From the NCBI GenBank assembly GCA_039000515.1, contig JBCFYV010000935.1, positions 803,702 to 867,701 on the forward strand: 64,000 nucleotides of DNA. Direction: 5' to 3'. Positions within the stretch are counted from its first letter, which is position 1, and each line of letters starts with the position of its first letter. The notes beneath the pieces were generated by a model. It did not search any database. It was not told the DNA's origin and saw nothing but the letters and a program-made list of their open reading frames with translations. The position numbers and the translations under genes were made by a program. Positions 1 through 14,184 of the stretch are shown piece after piece. This DNA comes from Timema cristinae. Lineage: Eukaryota; Arthropoda; Insecta; Phasmatodea; Timematidae.

Positions 1-3000
1 TCATTTGTTATACTGGTGTAGTAGTACATTAGCTTGTCTATTATATCACCGGCTATCATTTGTTATACTGGTGGTAGATAGTACCTTAGCTTGTCTATTA
101 TATCACCAGCTATCATTTGTTATATTGGTGTAGATATACCGTGCTTGTCTATTATATCACAGCTATCATTGTTATACTGGTGGTAGATAGTACCTTAGCT
201 TGTCTATTATATCACCGCTATCATTTGTTATACTGGTGGTAGATAGTACCTTAGCTTGTCTATTATATCACCAGCTATCATTTGTTATATGGTGGTAGAT
301 AGTACCTTAGCTTGTCTATTATATCACCGGCTATCATTTGTTATACTGTGGTAGATAGTACCTTAGCTTGTCTATTATATCACCAGCTATCATTTGTTAT
401 ACTGTGTTAATAGTACCGTAGCTTGTCTATTATATCACCAGCTATCATTTGTTATACTGGTGTTAGATAGTACTGTAGCTTGTCTATTATATCACCGGCT
501 ATCATTTGTTATACTGGTGGTAGATAGTACCTTAGCTTGTCTATTATATCACGGCTATCATTTGTTATATTGGTGGTAGATAGTACCGTAGCTTGTCTAT
601 TATATCACCGTTATCATTGTTATACTGGGGGTAGATAGTACCTTAGCTTGTCTATTATATCACCAGCTATCATTTGTTATACTGGTGTTAGATAGTACCG
701 TAGCTTGTCTATTATATCACCAGCTATCATTTGTTATACTGGGTTAGATAGTACTGTAGCTTGTCTATTATATCACCGGCTATCATTTGTTATATGGCGG
801 TAGATAGTACCTTAGCTTGTCTATTATATCACCAGCTATCATTTGATATTCTGGTGTTAGATAGTACCGTAGCTTGTCTATTTATATCACCAGCTATCAT
901 TTGTTATACTGTGGTAATAGTACCTTAGCTTGTCTATTATATCACCAGCTATCATTTGTTATACTGGTGTTAGATAGTACCTTAGCTTGTCTATTATATC
1001 ACCGGCTATCATTTGTTATACTGGTGTTAGATAGTACATTAGCTTGTCTATTATATCACCGGCTATCATTTTGTTATACTGGTGTTAGACAGTACCTTAA
1101 CTTGTCTATTATATCACCGGCTATCATTTGTTATACTGGTGGTAGATAGTACCTTAGCTTGTCTATTATATCACCGGCTATCATTTGTTATACTGGTTAG
1201 AGATAGTACCTTAGCTTGTCTATTATATCACCGGCTATCATTTGTTTATACTGGTGTTAGATAGTACCTAGCTGTGTTATTATATCACCGGCTATCATTT
1301 GTATACTGGTGGTAGATAGTACCTTTAGCTTGTCTATTATATCACGGTATCATTTGTTATACTGGTGGAAGATAGTACCTTAGCTTGTCTATTATATCAC
1401 CGGCTATCATTTGTTTATACTGGTGGTAGATAGTACCGTAGCTTGTCTATTATATCACCTGCTATCATTTGTTATATTGGTGTTAGATAGTACCTTGTCT
1501 ATTATATCACCGGCTATCATTTGTTATACTGGTGGTAGATAGTACCTTAGCTTGTCTATTATATCACCGGCTATCATTTGTTATACTGGTGGTAGATAGT
1601 ACCTTAGCTTGTCTATTATATCACCAGCTATCATTTGTTATATGGTGGTAGATAGTACCTAGCTTGTCTATTATATCACCAGCTATCATTTGTTATACTG
1701 GTGGTAGATAGTACCTTAGCTTGTCTATTATATCACCGGCTATCATTTGTTATACTGGTGTAGATAGTACCTAGCTTGTCTATATATCACGTACATTTGT
1801 TATATGTGGTAATAGTACCTTTGTCTATTATATCACCGGCTATCATTTGTTATACTGGTGGTAGATAGTACCTTAGCTTGTCTATTATATCACCAGCTAT
1901 CATTTGTTATACTGGTGGTAGATAGTACCTGTAGCTTGTCTATTATATCACCAGCTATCATTTGTTATACTGGTGGTAGATAGTACCTTAGCTTGTCTAT
2001 TATATCACGGCTATCATTTGTTATACTGGTGGTAGATAGTACCTAGCTTGTCTATTATATCACCGGCTATCATTTGTTATACTTGGTGGTAGATAGTACC
2101 TTAGCTTGTCTATTATATCACCAGCTATCATTTGTTATACTGGTGGTAGATAGTACCTTAGCTTGTCTATTATATCCCAGCTATCATTTGTTATACTGGT
2201 GTTGAGATTCTAGTACCGTTAGCTATGTTATATGTAGATATACCTAGCTTGTCATTATCACGTTATCATTGTATACTGGTGTTAGATAGTACCGTAGCTT
2301 GTCTATTATATCACCAGCTATCATTTGTTATACTGGTGGTAGATAGTACCTTAGCTTGTCTATTATATCACCGGCTATCATTTGTTTATACTGGTGGTAG
2401 ATAGTACCTTAGCTTGTCTATTATATCACCTACTACTTTGTTATACTGGTGGTAGATAGTACCTTAGCTTGTCTATTATATCACCGCTATCATTTGTTAT
2501 ACTGGGTAGATAGTACCTAGCTTGTCTATTATATCACCAGCTATCATTGTTATACTGTGTAGATAGTACCTAGCTTGTCTATTATATCACCAGCTATCAT
2601 TTGTTATACTGGTGGTTAGATAGTACCTTAGCTTGTCTATTATATCACCGGGCTATCATTTGTTATACTGGGGTAGATAGTACCTAGCTTGTCTATTATA
2701 TCACCAGCTACTCACTCATTGTTATATGGTGGAGATAGTACCTAGCTTGTCTTTATATCACCCTATCATTTGTTTATGGGTAGATAGTACTAGCTTGTCT
2801 ATAATCACCGCTATCATTTGTTATACGTGTAGATAGTAACTAGCTTGTCTATATATCACCGCTTCATTTTTATACTGTGTAGATAGTACTAGTTGTCTAT
2901 TATATCACGCTATCATTGTTATTGGTGGTAGATAGTACCTATTTCTATTATATCACCGCTATCATTGTTATATGTGGTAGATAGTACCTAGCTTGTTATT

Positions 3001-6000
3001 ATATCACCAGCTATCATTTGTTATACGGTGTAGATAGTACCTAGCTTGTCTATTATCACGCTATCATTTGTTATAGGTGTAGATAGTCTTAGCTTGTCTA
3101 TTATATCACGTATCTTTGTAATGTGGTAGAGTACTTACTTCTATTTCCGCTATCATTTGTTATATTGTGGTAGATAGTACCTAGCTTGTCTATAATCACC
3201 GCTATCATTTTTACTGGGGTAGTGTACCTTAGCTTCTATTATATCACGCTATCATTTGTTATATGTGTGATAGACTTGCTTGTCTATATATCACCGGTAT
3301 CATTTGTTATACTGGTGGTAGATAGTACCTTAGCTTGTCTATTATATCACCAGCTATCATTTGTTATACTGGTGTTAGATATACTGTAGCTTGTCTATAT
3401 ATCACCGCTATCATTTGTTATACTGGTGTAGATAGTACCTTAGCTTGTCTATTATATCACCAGCTATCATTTGTTATACTGGTGTTAGATAGTACCTTAG
3501 CTTGTCTATTATATCACCGCTATCATTTGTTATACTGGTGGTAGATAGTACCTTAGCTTGTCTATTATATCACCGCTATCATTTGTTATACTGGTGTAGA
3601 TAGTACCTTAGCTTGTCTATTATATCACCGGCTATCATTTGTTATACTGGTGTTAGATAGTACCTTAGCTTGTCTATTATATCACCGGCTATCATTTGTT
3701 ATACTGGTGTAGATAGTACCGTAGCTTGTCTATTATATCACCGCTATCATTTGTTATACTGGTGTTAGATAGTACCTTAGCTTGTCTATTATATCACCGC
3801 TATCATTTGTTATACTGGTGTTAGATAGTACCTTAGCTTGTCTATTATATCACCGGCTATCATTTGTTATACTGGTGTGTAGATAGTACCGTAGCTTGTC
3901 TATTATATCACCGGCTATCATTTGTTATACTGGTGTAGATAGTACCTTAGCTTGTCTATTATATCACCAGCTATCATTTGTTATACTGGTGTTAGATAGT
4001 ACCTTAGCTTGTCTATTATATCACCGGCAAATATTGTTATACCTGGTGGTAGATAGTAGTACCTTAGCTTGTCTATTATATCACCGGCTATCATTTGTTA
4101 TACTGGTGTAGATAGTACCTTAGCTTGTCTATTATATCACCGGCTATCATTTGTTATACTGGTGTTAGATAGTACCTTAGCTTGTCTATTATATCACCGG
4201 CTATCATTTGTTATACTGGTGTAGATAGTACCTTAGCTTGTCTATTATATCACCGGCTATCATTTGTTATATCGGTGTAGATAGTACCTTAGCTTGTCTA
4301 TTATATCACCGGCTATCATTTGTTATACTGGTGTTAGATAGTACCTTAGCTTGTCTATTATATCACCGAGCTATCATTTGTTATACTGGGTGTAGATAGT
4401 ACCTTAGCTTGTCTATTATATCACCGGCTATCATTTGTTATACTGGTGTGTAGATAGTACCTAGCTTGTCTATTATATCACCGGCTATCATTTGTTATAC
4501 TGGTGGTAGATAGTACCTTAGCTTGTCTATTATATCACCGGCTATCATTTGTTTATACTGGTGGTAGATAGTACCTTAGCTTGTCTATTATATCACCGGC
4601 TATCATTTGTTATACTGGTGGTTAGATAGTACCTTAGCTTGTCTATTATATCACCGGCTATCATTTGTTATACTGGTGTTAGATAGTACCTTAGCTTGTC
4701 TATTATATCACCGGCTATCATTTGTTATACTGGTGTAGATAGTACCTTAGCTTGTCTATTATATCACCGGCTATCATTTGTTATACTGGTGGTAGATAGT
4801 ACCTTAGCTTGTCTATTATATACCAGCTTATCATTTGTTTATACTGGTGTTAGATAGTACCTTAGCTTGTCTATTATATCACCGGCTATCATTTGTTATA
4901 CTGGTGTAGATAGTACCTTAGCTTGTCTATTATATCACCGGCTATCATTTGTTATACTGGTGTTAGATAGTACCTTAGCTTGTCTATTATATCACCGGCT
5001 ATCATTTGTTATACTGGTGGTAGATAGTACCTTAGCTTGTCTATTATATCACCGGCTATCATTTGTTATACTGGTGGTAGATAGTACCTTAGCTTGTCTA
5101 TTATATCACCGGCTATCATTTGTTATACTGGTGTTAGATAGTACCTTAGCTTGTCTATTATATCACCGGCTATCATTTGTTATACTGGTGGTTAGATAGT
5201 ACCTTAGCTTGTCTATTATATCACCGGCTATCATTTGTTATACTGGTGTAGATAGTACCTTAGCTTGTCTATTATATCACCGGCTATCATTTGTTATACT
5301 GGTGTAGATAGTACCTTAGCTTGTCTATTATATCACCGCTATCATTTGTTATACTGGTGTTAGATAGTACCGTAGCTTGTCTATTATATCACCAGCTATC
5401 ATTTGTTATACTGGTGGTAGATAGTACCTTAGCTTGTCTATTATATCACCGGCTATCATTTGTTATACTGGTGGTAGATAGTACCTTAGCTTGTCTATTA
5501 TATCACCGGCTATCATTTGTTATACTGGTGGTAGATAGTACCTAGCTTGTCTATTATATCACCGGCTATCATTTGTTATATTGGTGGTTAGATAGTACCT
5601 TAGCTTGTCTATTATATCACCGGCTATCATTTGTTATACTGGTGGTAGATAGTACCTTAGCTTGTCTATTATATCACCAGCTATCATTTGTTATACTGGT
5701 GTAGATAGTACCGTAGCTTGTCTATTATATCACCAGCTATCATTTGTTATACTGGTGGTAGATAGTACCTTAGCTTGTCTATTATATCACCAGCTATCAT
5801 TTGTTATACTGGTGGTAGATAGTACCTTAGCTTGTCTATTATATCACCGCTATCATTTGTTATACTGGTGGTAGATAGTACCTTAGCTTGTCTATTATAT
5901 CACCGGCTATCATTTGTTATACTGGTGGTAGATAGTACCTTAGCTTGTCTATTATATCACCAGCTATCATTTGTTATACTGTGTGTGTAGATAGTACCGT

Positions 6001-9000
6001 AGCTTGTCTATTATATCACCAGCTATCATTTGTTATACTGGTGGTAGATAGTACCTTAGCTTGTCTATTATATCACCGCTATCATTTGTTATACTGGTGG
6101 TAGATAGTACCTTAGCTTGTCTATTATATCACCGGCTATCATTTGTTATACTGGTGGTAGATAGTACCTTAGCTTGTCTATTATATCACCGGCTATCATT
6201 TGTTATACTGGTGGTAGATAGTACCTTAGCTTGTCTATTATATCACCGCTATCATTTGTTATACTGGTGTTAGATAGTACCTTAGCTTGTCTATTATATC
6301 ACCGGCTATCATTTGTTATACTGGTGGTAGATAGTACCTTAGCTTGTCTATTATATCACCGAGCTATCATTTGTTATACTGGTGGTAGATAGTACCTTAG
6401 CTTGTCTATTATATCACCGCTATCATTTGTTATACTGGTGTGTAGATAGTACCTTAGCTTGTCTATTATATCACCGGCTATCATTTGTTATACTGGTGTT
6501 AGATAGTACCTGTAGCTTGTCTATTATATCACCGCTATCATTTGTTATACTTGGTGGTTAGAATAGTACTTAGACCTTGTCGTATTATATCACCGGCTAT
6601 CATTTGTTATACTGGTGGTAGATAGTACCGTAGCTTGTCTATTATATCACCAGCTATCATTTGTTATACTGGTGGTAGATAGTACCTGTAGCTTGTCTAT
6701 TATATCACGCTATCATTTGTTATACTGGTGGTAGATAGTACCTAGCTTGTCTATTATATCACCGGCTATCATTTGTTATACTGGTGGTAGATAGTACCTT
6801 AGCTTGTCTATTATATCACCGCTATCATTTGTTATACTGGTGGTAGATAGTACCTAGCTTGTCTATTATATCACCAGCTATCATTTGTTATACTGGTTAG
6901 ATAGTACCTTAGCTTGTCTATTATATCACAGCTATCATTTGTTATACTGGTGGTAGATAGTACCGTAGCTTGTCTATTATATCACCGGCTATCATTTGTT
7001 ATACTGGTGGTAGATAGTACCGTAGCTTGTCTATTATATCACCGCTATCATTTGTTATATGGTGTAGATAGTACCTTAGCTTGTCTATTATATCACCGCT
7101 ATCATTTGTTATACTGGTGGTAGATAGTACCTTAGCTTGTCTATTATATCACCAGCTATCATTTGTTATACTGGTGATAGTATGATATAACCCATGTTAT
7201 AGTGTGTCTATTATATCACCAGCTATCATTTGTTATACTGGTGGTAGATAGTACCGTAGCTTGTCTATTATATATCACCGGCTATCATTTGTTATACTGG
7301 TGGTAGATAGTACCTTAGCTTGTCTATTATATCACCGGCTATCATTTGTTATACTGGTGTAGATAGTACCTTAGCTTGTCTATTATATCACCGCTATCAT
7401 TTGTTATACTGGTGGTAGATAGTACCTAGCTTGTCTATTATATCACCGGCTATCATTTGTTATACTGGTGTTAGATAGTACCTTAGCTTGTCTATTATAT
7501 CACCGGCTATCATTTGTTATACTGGTGTTAGATAGTACCGTAGCTTGTCTATTATATCACCGCTATCATTTGTTATACTGGTGGTAGATAGTACCTTAGC
7601 TTGTCTATTATATCACCGGCTATCATTTGTTATACTGGTGGTAGATAGTACCTTAGCTTGTCTATTATATCACCGCTATCATTTGTTATACTGGTGGTAG
7701 ATAGTACCGTAGCTTGTCTATTATATCACCGGCTATCATTGTTATACTGGTGGTAGATAGTACCTTAGCTTGTCTATTATATCACCGCTATCATTTGTTA
7801 TATGGTGGTAGATAGTACCTTAGCTTGTCTATTATATCACCGGCTATCATTTGTTATACTGTGGTAGATAGTACCGTAGCTTGTCTATTATATCACCGCT
7901 ATCATTTGTTATACTGGTGGTAGATAGTACGTAGCTTGTCTATTATATCACCGCTATCATTTGTTATACTGGTGGTAGATAGTACCTTAGCTTGTCTATT
8001 ATATCACAGCTATCATTTGTTATACTGGTGGTAGATAGTACCTTAGCTTGTCTATTATATCACCGCTATCATTTGTTATACTGGTGGTAGATAGTACCTT
8101 AGCTTGTCTATTATATCACAGCTATCATTTGTTATACTGGTGGTAGATAGTACCTGCTTGTCTATTATATCACGGCTATCATTTGTTATACTGGTGTAGA
8201 TAGTACCTTAGCTTGTCTATTATATCACCAGCTATCATTTGTTATACTGGTGGTAGATAGTACCTTAGCTTGTCTATTATATCACCGCTATCATTTGTTA
8301 TATGGTGTAGATAGTACCTTAGCTTGTCTATTATATCACCAGCTATCATTTGTTATACTGGTGGTAGATAGTACCGTTAGCTTGTCTATTATATCACCAG
8401 CTATCATTTGTTATACTGGTGGTAGATAGTACCTAGCTTGTCTATTATATCACGGCTATCATTTGTTATACTGGTGGTAGATAGTACCTTAGCTTGTCTA
8501 TTATATCACCGGCTATCATTTGTTATACTGGTGGTAGATAGTACCTTAGCTTGTCTATTATATCACCGCTATCATTTGTTATACTGGTGTTAGATAGTAC
8601 CTTAGCTTGTCTATTATATCACGGCTATCATTTGTTATACTGGTGTTAGATAGTACCTGTAGCTTGTCTATTATATCACCGCTATCATTTGTTATACTGG
8701 TGTAGATAGTACCTTAGTTGTCTATTATATCACCGGCTATCATTTGTTATACTGGTGGTAGATAGTACCTTAGCTTGTCTATTATATCACCGCTATCATT
8801 TGTTATACTGGTGGTAGATAGTACCGTAGCTTGTCTATTATATCACTGGCTATCATTTGTTATACTGGTGGTAGATAGTACCTTAGCTTGTCTATTATAT
8901 CACCGGCTATCATTTGTTATAACTGGTGTTAGATAGTACATTAGCTTGTCTATTATATCACCAGCTATCATTTGTTATACTGGTGGTAGATAGTACCTTA

Positions 9001-10340
9001 GCTTGTCTATTATATCACCGGCTATCATTTGTTATACTGGTGGTAGATAGTACCGTAGCTTGTCTATTATATCACTGGCTATCATTTGTTATACTGGTGG
9101 TAGATAGTACCTTAGCTTGTCTATTATATCACTGGCTATCATTTGTTATACTGGTGGTAGATAGTACCTTAGCTTGTCTATTATATCACCGGCTATCATT
9201 TGTTATACTGGTGGTAGATAGTACCGTAGCTTGTCTATTATATCACTGGCTATCATTTGTTATACTGGTGGTAGATAGTACCTTAGCTTGTCTATTACAT
9301 CACTGGCTATCATTTGTTATACTGGTGGTAGATAGTACCTTAGCTTGTCTATTATATCACCGGCTATCATTTGTTATACTGGTGGTAGATAGTACCGTAG
9401 CTTGTCTATTATATCACTGGCTATCATTTGTTATACTGGTGGTAGATAGTACCTTAGCTTGTCTATTATATCACCGGCTATCATTTGTTATACTGGTGGT
9501 AGATAGTACCTTAGCTTGTCTATTATATCACCAGCTATCATTTGTTATACTGGTGGTAGATAGTACCGTAGCTTGTCTATTATATCACTGGCTATCATTT
9601 GTTATACTGGTGGTAGATAGTACCTTAGCTTGTCTATTATATCACCAGCTATCATTTGTTATACTGGTGGTAGATAGTACCGTAGCTTGTCTATTATATC
9701 ACTGGCTATCATTTGTTATACTGGTGGTGGATAGTACCTTAGCTTGTCTATTATATCACCGGCTATCATTTGTTATACTGGTGGTAGATAGTACCGTAGC
9801 TTGTCTATTATATCACCAGCTATCATTTGTTATACTGGTGGTAGATAGTACCGTAGCTTGTCTATTATATCACCGGCTATCATTTGTTATACTGGTGGTA
9901 GATAGTACCGTAGCTTGTCTATTATATCACCGGCTATCATTTGTTATACTGGTGGTAGATAGTACCTTAGCTTGTCTATTATATCACCGGCTATCATTTG
10001 TTATACTGGTGGTAGATAGTACCTTAGCTTGTCTATTATATCACCGGCTATCATTTGTTATACTGGTGGTAGATAGTACCTTAGCTTGTCTATTATATCA
10101 CCGGCTATCATTTGTTATACTGGTGGTAGATAGTACCGTAGCTTGTCTATTATATCACCAGCTATCATTTGTTATACTGGTGGTAGATAGTACCGTAGCT
10201 TGTCTATTATATCACCAGCTATCATTTGTTATACTGGTGGTAGATAGTACCGTAGCTTGTCTATTATATCACCAGCTATCATTTGTTATACTGGTGGTAG
10301 ATAGTACCGTAGCTTGTCTATTATATCACCAGCTATCATT
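1..10340. repeat. 57-bp tandem minisatellite, array A
   Basis: About 180 head-to-tail monomers of 57 bp. A monomer reads TAGATAGTACCTTAGCTTGT, then CTATTATATCACCGGCTATC, then ATTTGTTATACTGGTGG. Variant sites recur: ACCTTAGC or ACCGTAGC, CACCGGC or CACCAGC or CACTGGC, GTGGTAG or GTGTTAG. Since 57 is 3x19 and one plus frame has no stop, clean stretches give long artefactual ORFs with a 19-residue period. Monomers at 1-8700 carry many one-base deletions, worst at about 2200-3300. From about 8900 on they are almost perfect. The array ends sharply at 10340, inside a monomer, at the same base as array B. It is open at the left window edge. Confidence 0.97.
8823..9735. repeat. block of higher-order (171-bp) organisation in array A
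   Basis: The CACTGGC monomer variant occurs only here. From about 8980 the variant order is CTTAG/CGG, CGTAG/TGG, CTTAG/TGG, then the same three again, then CTTAG/CGG, CGTAG/TGG. This is a three-monomer (171-bp) unit repeated about two and a half times before it becomes irregular. One monomer (near 9295) carries TTACATCAC instead of TTATATCAC. Confidence 0.55.
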
Positions 10341-11425
10341 AATATCTAAAAGCTCCACAAAGATCCCTCTTGATGTGTATATTCGCGTTATTTTAAAGCA
10401 AGTACAAACAATATATATATGTTAAACACTTCAAATGGGTGTATATGTTGGTTTGTCCACTTTATAAATTACATCAAATATTGCCCCCATCAGGGAGGTA
10501 AGCAAACACATACGTCACCCTCATCTCGATGTGCTTTCCTGGGGACTCTATTGGTGTTCGAATCACTGTTGTGTGTACTATACTGACTTCTCCCCCTTAA
10601 ACAGGTTACATCCCTCTTCGAGCAAATGTGGGTGCATTTCCTCTAAATTAAATGGCATTGATTTATTATTCTTCATGAGAGTAAATATCCAGATGGACCT
10701 GACTGCTAGTAGTACCCAGTACATATTAACATATAAATGATGGGTGCAGGGGAAAATAGAGAGAAAGTAACATTACACATATTTTTCAGAACAACTTCTA
10801 TATCTCAAACCAAGGAACCCAGTAAATACCTTTCTTTTTAAATTAATGTAAATATGACAGAGAAATTTTAACTATAATTTAAAGTGCATTAGAAAGGTCT
10901 CATGATTGACTTACAGATGGCAGCTCAGCTCAGTTTGAGCTACAATTTGTATTTCCCCCCCTTTTCTCCTGTATCTCTTATACACATATATGTATATTTA
11001 AATATAGATACATTACATTATCTGCAGTTTTAATATGTGCTGCGAGTCAATATTGTGTCGAGTTACAGCACGTGTGTGCGTCTACTTGCAAGAGATGGAG
11101 TAGTGTGATCTTACAATCCCTTCAGATTGTTAACTATTGAAAAATGGTAACTAAATTATCCTTTAAACCAATAGCTATAATATTATTAAATTAAAAATGT
11201 ATATCTTTAAAAATGTGTTCATTTAATTGTTTCCTAATATTATATTCAATGGTCAGTATTAATTTTAAATCCCACACGTTTGGTTCATAAACACGCATCA
11301 AGGGTTTAAAATACTATTATTAAGGAAAACGTAACTTAGCTATTGTCAAGGACCTTGTCATTATTTTAATTGGCTTAAGGCTGCAAGTAGATAAACATCG
11401 TGAGTTTATAAAAAAAAGTTATCAC
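10341..11425. other. AT-rich flank, no gene seen
   Basis: AT-rich sequence next to the array with a C-run near 10955. Short open frames here show no family resemblance. It is present in copy B at 39776-40866 with few differences, so it is part of the duplicated block. I see no RNA gene or element end. Confidence 0.6.
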
Positions 11426-12641
11426 TAGGGCTGTGTGGGATTGACATTTTGACTTCGGGAAATTTTCGGGCGGAAAATAACTATTTCCCACGGGGACGGG
11501 ACGGGAAAAGGAGGGAAAAAATTAAAATAATTTTCCACTTTAGGTTTATATATATTTATCAGATTTATAATTTTAGTCATTTCAATTAAAAAAATTAAAT
11601 TATTTGATAGTTTAAATTGAGTTAAATGTAGTGGTAGATTTCAGCAATATTTTTAATAGAGAGGAATAAGGAAAAAAAATCCAATTCAGTTGCAGTTATT
11701 GGTTTAGCCAATACATTTACATTCTATAGTCTTTCAATAAAAAAAAAATTAAAGGAAAAAAAATATTTCCACCTGAATTTTTTTATTAAAAAACTGTAAG
11801 TTCTACAAATAAAAACTAAATATTATGTCCAACAAGTGTTGAGTTAGATTTTTGATATTTATGTGAATTAAATAACTAGTCCTAATAGAACTATAGCCAT
11901 AGTGTATTTATAATCAAATATTTTTGGTTCGAATATAAATAGGTATATTCTAAAAATAAATTTTAAGATTGACTAATATAGTTTCTAGATAAAAAAACTC
12001 ATGTCGTGAATTCTTACAAATACTTTCGCAGTAAAACATCAGAATATTCAAGCTAACCTGAATAAATAGAGCCACATTCTTGTCCATAAGAATAACAAAA
12101 ACATTTCTTGATCGAGCCAGTTACTAAAACTATCACAAAAAGCGCTGTTGCACTCCAAAAATATTAGCTTATCAAACACTTACTATTCATGGTATAAAAG
12201 CAAATGGATGCCATTACAAATAATAATACCCACGTAATTTACGGGTCTATATGCAATGAGTGTGTTGAAGGCTAATTTCGTGATAATTTTGATATTTAAA
12301 AGCCACTTTTATCATTATTTTCCACTAAAAATATGTTTTCTCTGCTTAAATCTATTCAGAGATATATTTAGTGTGGTTACGTTATTTAATGGCACTTGGT
12401 TGTTTTGTAAGGAGATACAAAATAAGTGACTGAAGTTTCGAGTGTCCAGCTGCTTAATGGAAGATAAGGTTGATTACAATTTATAGATTAATAATATTTT
12501 TAATGAAAATTAAATACAAACATAGCTTTGATGGTTGGTCCTTGGCTGTGATTTTTTAAATATTTTCCACTAAAAATCCCGGGAAATATTTTGTCTCGCC
12601 CAAATTTCGGGAACAACCATGTGGGATCCAGCACAGCCCTA
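11426..12641. mobile_element. hAT-like non-autonomous DNA element (MITE), copy A
   Basis: Terminal inverted repeats begin TAGGGCTGTG and end CACAGCCCTA. In copy B the match extends to about 16 bp (TAGGGCTGTGYGGGAT). The flanks are GTTATCAC on the left (11418-11425) and GTTATGAC on the right (12642-12649), an 8-bp target duplication with one mismatch, which is the hAT hallmark. Subterminal sequence is rich in CGGGAAAT-type motifs on both sides. The 1.2-kb interior is AT-rich, with no transposase ORF. Superfamily assignment rests on TIR and TSD only. Confidence 0.75.
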
Positions 12642-12649
12642 GTTATGAC

Positions 12650-14182
12650 CTGAGTGTTTATCCGAGCATGTTTAGAGTCCTGTAGGACACACAAGTTATG
12701 ATAAATGTGCTCACTGCTGTGGATATAATTGTTATTATTGGGTCTAACTGCTAACTTTTAACAGGCAAAAACCTGGAGAGGCTACTGTAAAATCACAATG
12801 ATAGATCACACGTAAAATAAATATCCTAGGGTACATAGCCGAGGTTCGAACTGTAGGGTGCCTCAACTCTCTCGGGTACTTGAAATTAAAAATATAATAT
12901 GGGTGCCCTGACTACTCAGATGGATAATGGGTGCGGTAATTATAGGAAGTAATAATAATAATAAAAATAATAACAATAAAACCATTTATATTGACTAGAA
13001 TTACAGATTTATATTTAAATTAGGTTTCAGAGGAAACATGTAGGATTGATGATGATTTTTAAAAGTAAAATATTGACCCATGGCCTGCCTATTGTGCATG
13101 GTGCAGCTACACATCTAAGTTACTATGCTTTTTTGTTTGTGGATAGTGGTTATTTCTTTGAAATATTTATTTTATAAAAACAATAAAGCAGCACTACAAT
13201 AAAATAAAATCTTTTAACCAGACACATTGGTGAACTAGCCTTCTAACCAAGGTAAATATAATAATTATTGTTATTATTACTTCCTCCTCCAAACTATTCT
13301 TGAACTGCCATACTTGTTGTTGATGAATAGGCGTTCTGTGTCACATTTGTTATGTTCGGCGCTAATAACTTTAGCTTTTACTTGAGGGGGGAAAAGATTA
13401 ATTTACAAAATACATTTTTGTGTTTTTTAAATAAAAATACGCCGATATTATTCTTTTCTTTCAAAGATAACAATTAACTTTTTACTTCCAAAACAAAGAA
13501 GACTAAATTATTTGGAAAGTTGTGATTTAAAAATATTAATGAATGTTTAAAAAATATAGTCACAACATATATATTAATTGGAAAATATTATTAACAGGAT
13601 TTTAAACAGTACCGGTATTAAGAGAGTCGGTCATATATAAAAATTAAGCATTCAAGAAAAATAATCTAAAACTATATCAAAACAGATTTGCCGCTCCAGT
13701 GACGTTATTTCTAGAGCATTTTAAACTAAGACCTTGATTTGACCCAGAATGTCAATAAGACATCTATAGTTTAGTCAACGAAGTATAAATAAAAACAAAA
13801 ATACTAAAATTTTAAAATTTGGGAGAGAGGTTAACTAAGGCGTACTTTCGAACATATTAAAAGAAAGGGTCAGAAGTGAGCTAGCATTACCATCTTGGAA
13901 AATGGTTACAGTTTTACAGTATTTTGCAAATATCTCATGAACTATTGATTCTATGGAAAAAAAATTGCTGTAATCAAAATTAAAGAGTATTAATTTCTAA
14001 GCAAATAAGGTGTCATTAATTCTTTCATAACTATATTTTGCAACGAGGAAATTGGTACTGAATATTGGAACAATTGCTGCCATTTTAGAAAATAGTTACA
14101 GTTTTATAGGTTTTTGCAAATATCTTGAGAACTAATGATTTTATGGAAAAAAATAGTAACTATCAAATGTTAAGAGTATACG
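12650..14182. other. AT-rich interval, no gene seen
   Basis: Low-complexity AT-rich sequence. About 145 bp near 12927-13071, including an (AAT)n-like tract, is missing from copy B, where the flanks join at a short AT microhomology. The motif AATATCT(C/T)(A/G)(T/A)GAACTA with its surroundings occurs twice (near 13929 and 14110), a diverged direct repeat of about 180 bp. No coding or RNA gene is supported. Confidence 0.5.
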
Positions 14183-14184
14183 TA

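Noticed and set aside
1..10340. CRISPR-like regular repeats
   Set aside because: Units are contiguous with no unique spacers, and the context is eukaryotic.
8926..10425. 499-codon plus-strand ORF with a 19-residue repeat (also 38592-39053 and 39011-39853)
   Set aside because: By-product of a 57-bp satellite whose length is a multiple of three; frame lost freely elsewhere in the array; starts at non-ATG codons in part.
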